In this document: piece after piece, positions 16,337 through 18,887 of the stretch
How the letters are laid out: every line of letters starts with the position of its first letter
Position numbering within the stretch: position 1 is the first letter of the stretch
DNA from: an uncultured Prevotella sp.
GTDB lineage: Bacteria; Bacteroidota; Bacteroidia; Bacteroidales; Bacteroidaceae
NCBI GenBank assembly: GCA_905234355.1
Contig: CAJOHP010000054.1
Span: forward strand, 11,978 to 30,864
DNA: 18,887 nucleotides
Reading direction: 5' to 3'
The notes under the pieces: generated by a model
Database searches by the model: none
Told to the model about the DNA's origin: nothing
Seen by the model: only the letters and a program-made list of their open reading frames with translations
Position numbers and translations under genes: made by a program

Positions 16337-18887
16337 ATGGAGAAAAGATTTGCCGAGCACAACGGCCTGCACCTGACACAGGTGAACAACGAGATTCTGG
16401 AGATGTGGAAAAAAGAAGACATCTTCCATCGCAGCATAGACGAGCGCGAGGGCTGCCCTCAGTTCGTATTCTTTGAGGGTCCCCCCTCAGCCAACGGACA
16501 CCCGGGCATACACCACGTGCTCGGCCGCTCGCTCAAGGACACGTTCAACCGCTACAAGACGATGCAGGGGTTCCAGGTGAAGCGCAAGGCTGGATGGGAC
16601 ACCCACGGACTTCCCGTGGAGCTCAGCGTGGAAAAGGCGCTGGGCATCACCAAGGCCGACATTGACAACCGCGAGTCGGAGAAGTACATATCGACTGAGG
16701 ACTACAACCAGAAGTGCCGCGAAAATGTGATGATGTACACCCAGGAGTGGCGCGAGCTCACCGAGCGCATGGGCTACTTCGTAGACCTGGACCATCCCTA
16801 CATCACCTACGACAACAAGTACATAGAGACCCTGTGGTGGCTGCTGAAGAAGTTTTACGAGAAGGGACTGCTCTACAAGGGCTACACCATACAGCCCTAC
16901 AGCCCGGCCGCAGGCACAGGTCTCTCGAGCCACGAGCTCAACCAGCCCGGCTGCTATCGCGACGTGAAGGACACGACGTGCACGGCACTCTTCCGCATGA
17001 AGAACCCCAAGCCCGAGATGACCGGGTGGGGAACGCCATGCTTCATGGCCTGGACCACCACGCCCTGGACGCTGGCCGCCAACTCGGCACTCTGCGTGGG
17101 CCCGAAGATAGACTATGTGGCGCTGCAGACCTACAACCCCTACACGGCAGAGCCCATCACCGTCGTCCTGGCCGAAGCCCGCGTGCCTGCCTACTTCGAC
17201 ACGGCCGCAGAAATCACCGACGGCGGCGAACTGCCCGAATACAAGAAGGGCGAGAAGTTCCTGCCCTACCGCGTCGTGGGCCGCTACAAAGGCACCGACC
17301 TCGTGGGCATGGAGTATGAGCAGCTGCTGCCCATGATCAGACCCATGGCCGACGCCTTCCGCGTCATACCAGGCGACTACGTGACCACCGACGACGGCGC
17401 CGGCATCGTGCACATCGCGCCAAACTTCGGTGCCGACGATGCCTTTGTGGCCAAGAAGGCCGGTATATGCCCCATCGTGCTCATCGACAAGAAAGGACAG
17501 GAGCGCCCCGTCGTAGACCTACAGGGCAAGTACTTCCTGACAGACGACCTCGACCCCGACTTTGTAAAGAACTACGTCGACGTGGAGCTGTGGAACCGCT
17601 ATGCCGGCCGCTACGTGAAGAATGCCTACGACGACACACTCACCGACAAGGACGAGACGCTCGACATCTCCATCTGCATGGACCTGAAGGCAGAGGGCAA
17701 GGCGTTCAAGATAGAGAAGCACGTGCACAACTATCCCCACTGCTGGCGCACCGACAAGCCCGTGCTCTACTATCCGCTCGACTCATGGTTCATCAGGAGC
17801 TCTGCCTGCAAGGAGCGCATGAGCGAGCTCAACAAGACCATTGGCTGGCATCCGGAGTCAACCGGCACAGGCCGCTTCGGCAACTGGCTCGACAACCTGA
17901 ACGACTGGAACCTCTCGCGCTCGCGCTTCTGGGGCACACCGCTGCCCATCTGGCGCTCTGAAGACGGCGAGGAGCTGTGCATAGGCTCGCTCGAAGAGCT
18001 CTACAGCGAGATAGAGAAGGCCGTGGCCGCAGGCATCATGGACGAGAACCCGCTGAAGGCCAAGGGCTTCGTGCCCGGCGACATGAGCAGCGACAACTAC
18101 AGCCGCATAGACATGCACCGCCCCTACGTGGACTATATCACACTGGTCTCGCCCACAGGCAAGCCCATGAAGCGCGAGACCGACCTCATCGACGTGTGGT
18201 TCGACAGCGGCGCCATGCCATACGCACAGCAGCACTATCCCTTCGAAAACAAGGAGCTCATCGACAACCACGGAGCTTTCCCGGCCGACTTCATCAACGA
18301 GGGCGTCGACCAGACACGCGGATGGTTCTTCACCCTGCATGCCATCGCCACCATGATATTCGACTCCGTGGCCTTCAAGAACGTCATCTCCACTGGACTC
18401 GTGCTCGACGCCAAGGGCAACAAGATGTCGAAGCGCGTGGGCAACGTGGTCAACCCATTCGACATGATAGAGAAATTCGGCAGCGATGCCGTGCGCTTCT
18501 ACATGATGACCAACAGCGAGCCGTGGGACAACCTGAAGTTCGACCCCGAGGGTGTCGACGAGGTGCGCCGCAAGTTCTTCGGCACGCTCTACAACACATA
18601 CAGCTTCTTCGCTCTCTATGCCAACGTCGACGGCTACGAGCCGTCGGTTGCCACTGAACCGCAACAGGCAAAGCGCCCCGAGATAGACCGCTGGATACTC
18701 TCCTGCCTGAACACGCTGGTAAAGAAGGTGACGCACGAGATGGACAACTACGACCCCACACGTGCCGGCCGCATGATCGACGCCTTTGTCAACGACGATC
18801 TCAGCAACTGGTATGTCCGACTGAACCGCAAGCGCTTCTGGGGCAGCGAGATGAGCGCCGACAAGCGTTCGGCCTATGACACACTCT
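16337..18887 (+). CDS. ileS: Isoleucyl-tRNA synthetase, type 2-like, with GIHH in place of HIGH (3' end outside window)
   Basis: The enzyme charges tRNA-Ile. 850 codons are visible and the frame is still open at the window end; Bacteroidetes IleRS usually exceeds 1100 residues, so the anticodon-binding end is missing. Seen in order: FFEGPPSANGHPGIHH near the N-terminus, the GWDTHGLPVE stretch, the editing-domain Thr-rich motif TTTPWT (240-245), GAGIVHIAPNFGADD later in that domain, WFDSGAMP, and the KMSKS-loop as KMSKR (696-700). The first signature motif aligns GIHH (57-60) with canonical HIGH, so its first and third residues are exchanged. GXHH with KMSKR is characteristic of a subset of type 2 (eukaryote-like) IleRS described as highly resistant to mupirocin. 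The start at ATG 16337 gives a normal MEKRFAEHNGL N-terminus. The gene is probably essential. Confidence 0.96.
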   Translation, partial: MEKRFAEHNGLHLTQVNNEILEMWKKEDIFHRSIDEREGCPQFVFFEGPPSANGHPGIHHVLGRSLKDTFNRYKTMQGFQVKRKAGWDTHGLPVELSVEKALGITKADIDNRESEKYISTEDYNQKCRENVMMYTQEWRELTERMGYFVDLDHPYITYDNKYIETLWWLLKKFYEKGLLYKGYTIQPYSPAAGTGLSSHELNQPGCYRDVKDTTCTALFRMKNPKPEMTGWGTPCFMAWTTTPWTLAANSALCVGPKIDYVALQTYNPYTAEPITVVLAEARVPAYFDTAAEITDGGELPEYKKGEKFLPYRVVGRYKGTDLVGMEYEQLLPMIRPMADAFRVIPGDYVTTDDGAGIVHIAPNFGADDAFVAKKAGICPIVLIDKKGQERPVVDLQGKYFLTDDLDPDFVKNYVDVELWNRYAGRYVKNAYDDTLTDKDETLDISICMDLKAEGKAFKIEKHVHNYPHCWRTDKPVLYYPLDSWFIRSSACKERMSELNKTIGWHPESTGTGRFGNWLDNLNDWNLSRSRFWGTPLPIWRSEDGEELCIGSLEELYSEIEKAVAAGIMDENPLKAKGFVPGDMSSDNYSRIDMHRPYVDYITLVSPTGKPMKRETDLIDVWFDSGAMPYAQQHYPFENKELIDNHGAFPADFINEGVDQTRGWFFTLHAIATMIFDSVAFKNVISTGLVLDAKGNKMSKRVGNVVNPFDMIEKFGSDAVRFYMMTNSEPWDNLKFDPEGVDEVRRKFFGTLYNTYSFFALYANVDGYEPSVATEPQQAKRPEIDRWILSCLNTLVKKVTHEMDNYDPTRAGRMIDAFVNDDLSNWYVRLNRKRFWGSEMSADKRSAYDTL

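Noticed and set aside
16294..16476. A 60-codon + strand frame overlapping the ileS start
   Set aside because: It begins at the promoter and runs out of frame through ileS; it has no protein features.

Overview
The window looks like a chromosomal segment of a Bacteroidetes, most likely a Prevotella-type (Prevotellaceae) gut or oral anaerobe. The basis is the class-specific promoter pattern (a TTTG-like -33 box, about 19-20 bp, then TAnnTTTG at -7) upstream of four genes, the near absence of Shine-Dalgarno sites, and the protein families present. Coding DNA is GC-rich and the intergenic DNA is strongly AT-rich. All recognised genes lie on the + strand. The species assignment is inference.

Region 1 (1-10621) is a tightly packed extracellular or surface polysaccharide operon, entered in mid-gene. 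Its order is: the C-terminal part of a TolC-type outer membrane protein, a Wzz/GumC-type chain-length determinant with a worn-down tyrosine-kinase-like domain, a Wzy/O-antigen-ligase-type polymerase, a soluble GT2 glycosyltransferase, two tandem membrane-bound GT2 paralogues, a GT4 glycosyltransferase and a Wzx-type flippase. Gaps run from a 4-nt overlap to 48 nt, so one transcript is likely. Together the genes fit a Wzx/Wzy pathway: sugars are added on a lipid carrier, the unit is flipped, polymerised with length control and passed out. No initiating sugar-phosphate transferase and no Wza-type export protein is visible here.

Region 2 (10622-14510) holds pentose metabolism: araA (L-arabinose isomerase) behind its own promoter and a structured leader, and an FGGY sugar kinase behind a separate promoter. 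The 575-nt gap between them is the least ordinary DNA in the window. It holds a terminator, a 103-bp MITE-like element with terminal inverted repeats and a perfect 9-bp target duplication, and directly next to it an array of 22-bp palindromic tandem repeats.

Region 3 (14511-18887) is housekeeping: gdhA (hexameric glutamate dehydrogenase, probably NADP-dependent) and the first 850 codons of ileS. Each has its own promoter and is preceded by a strong hairpin terminator. The isoleucyl-tRNA synthetase carries GIHH where class I synthetases have HIGH, together with KMSKR; this pattern is associated with mupirocin-hyper-resistant type 2 enzymes.

I did not find a wholly new multi-gene system. The best leads are the altered IleRS motif, the MITE plus palindromic array, the paired GT2 enzymes of which one has lost the second Asp of DxD, and the degenerate kinase domain of the chain-length protein.
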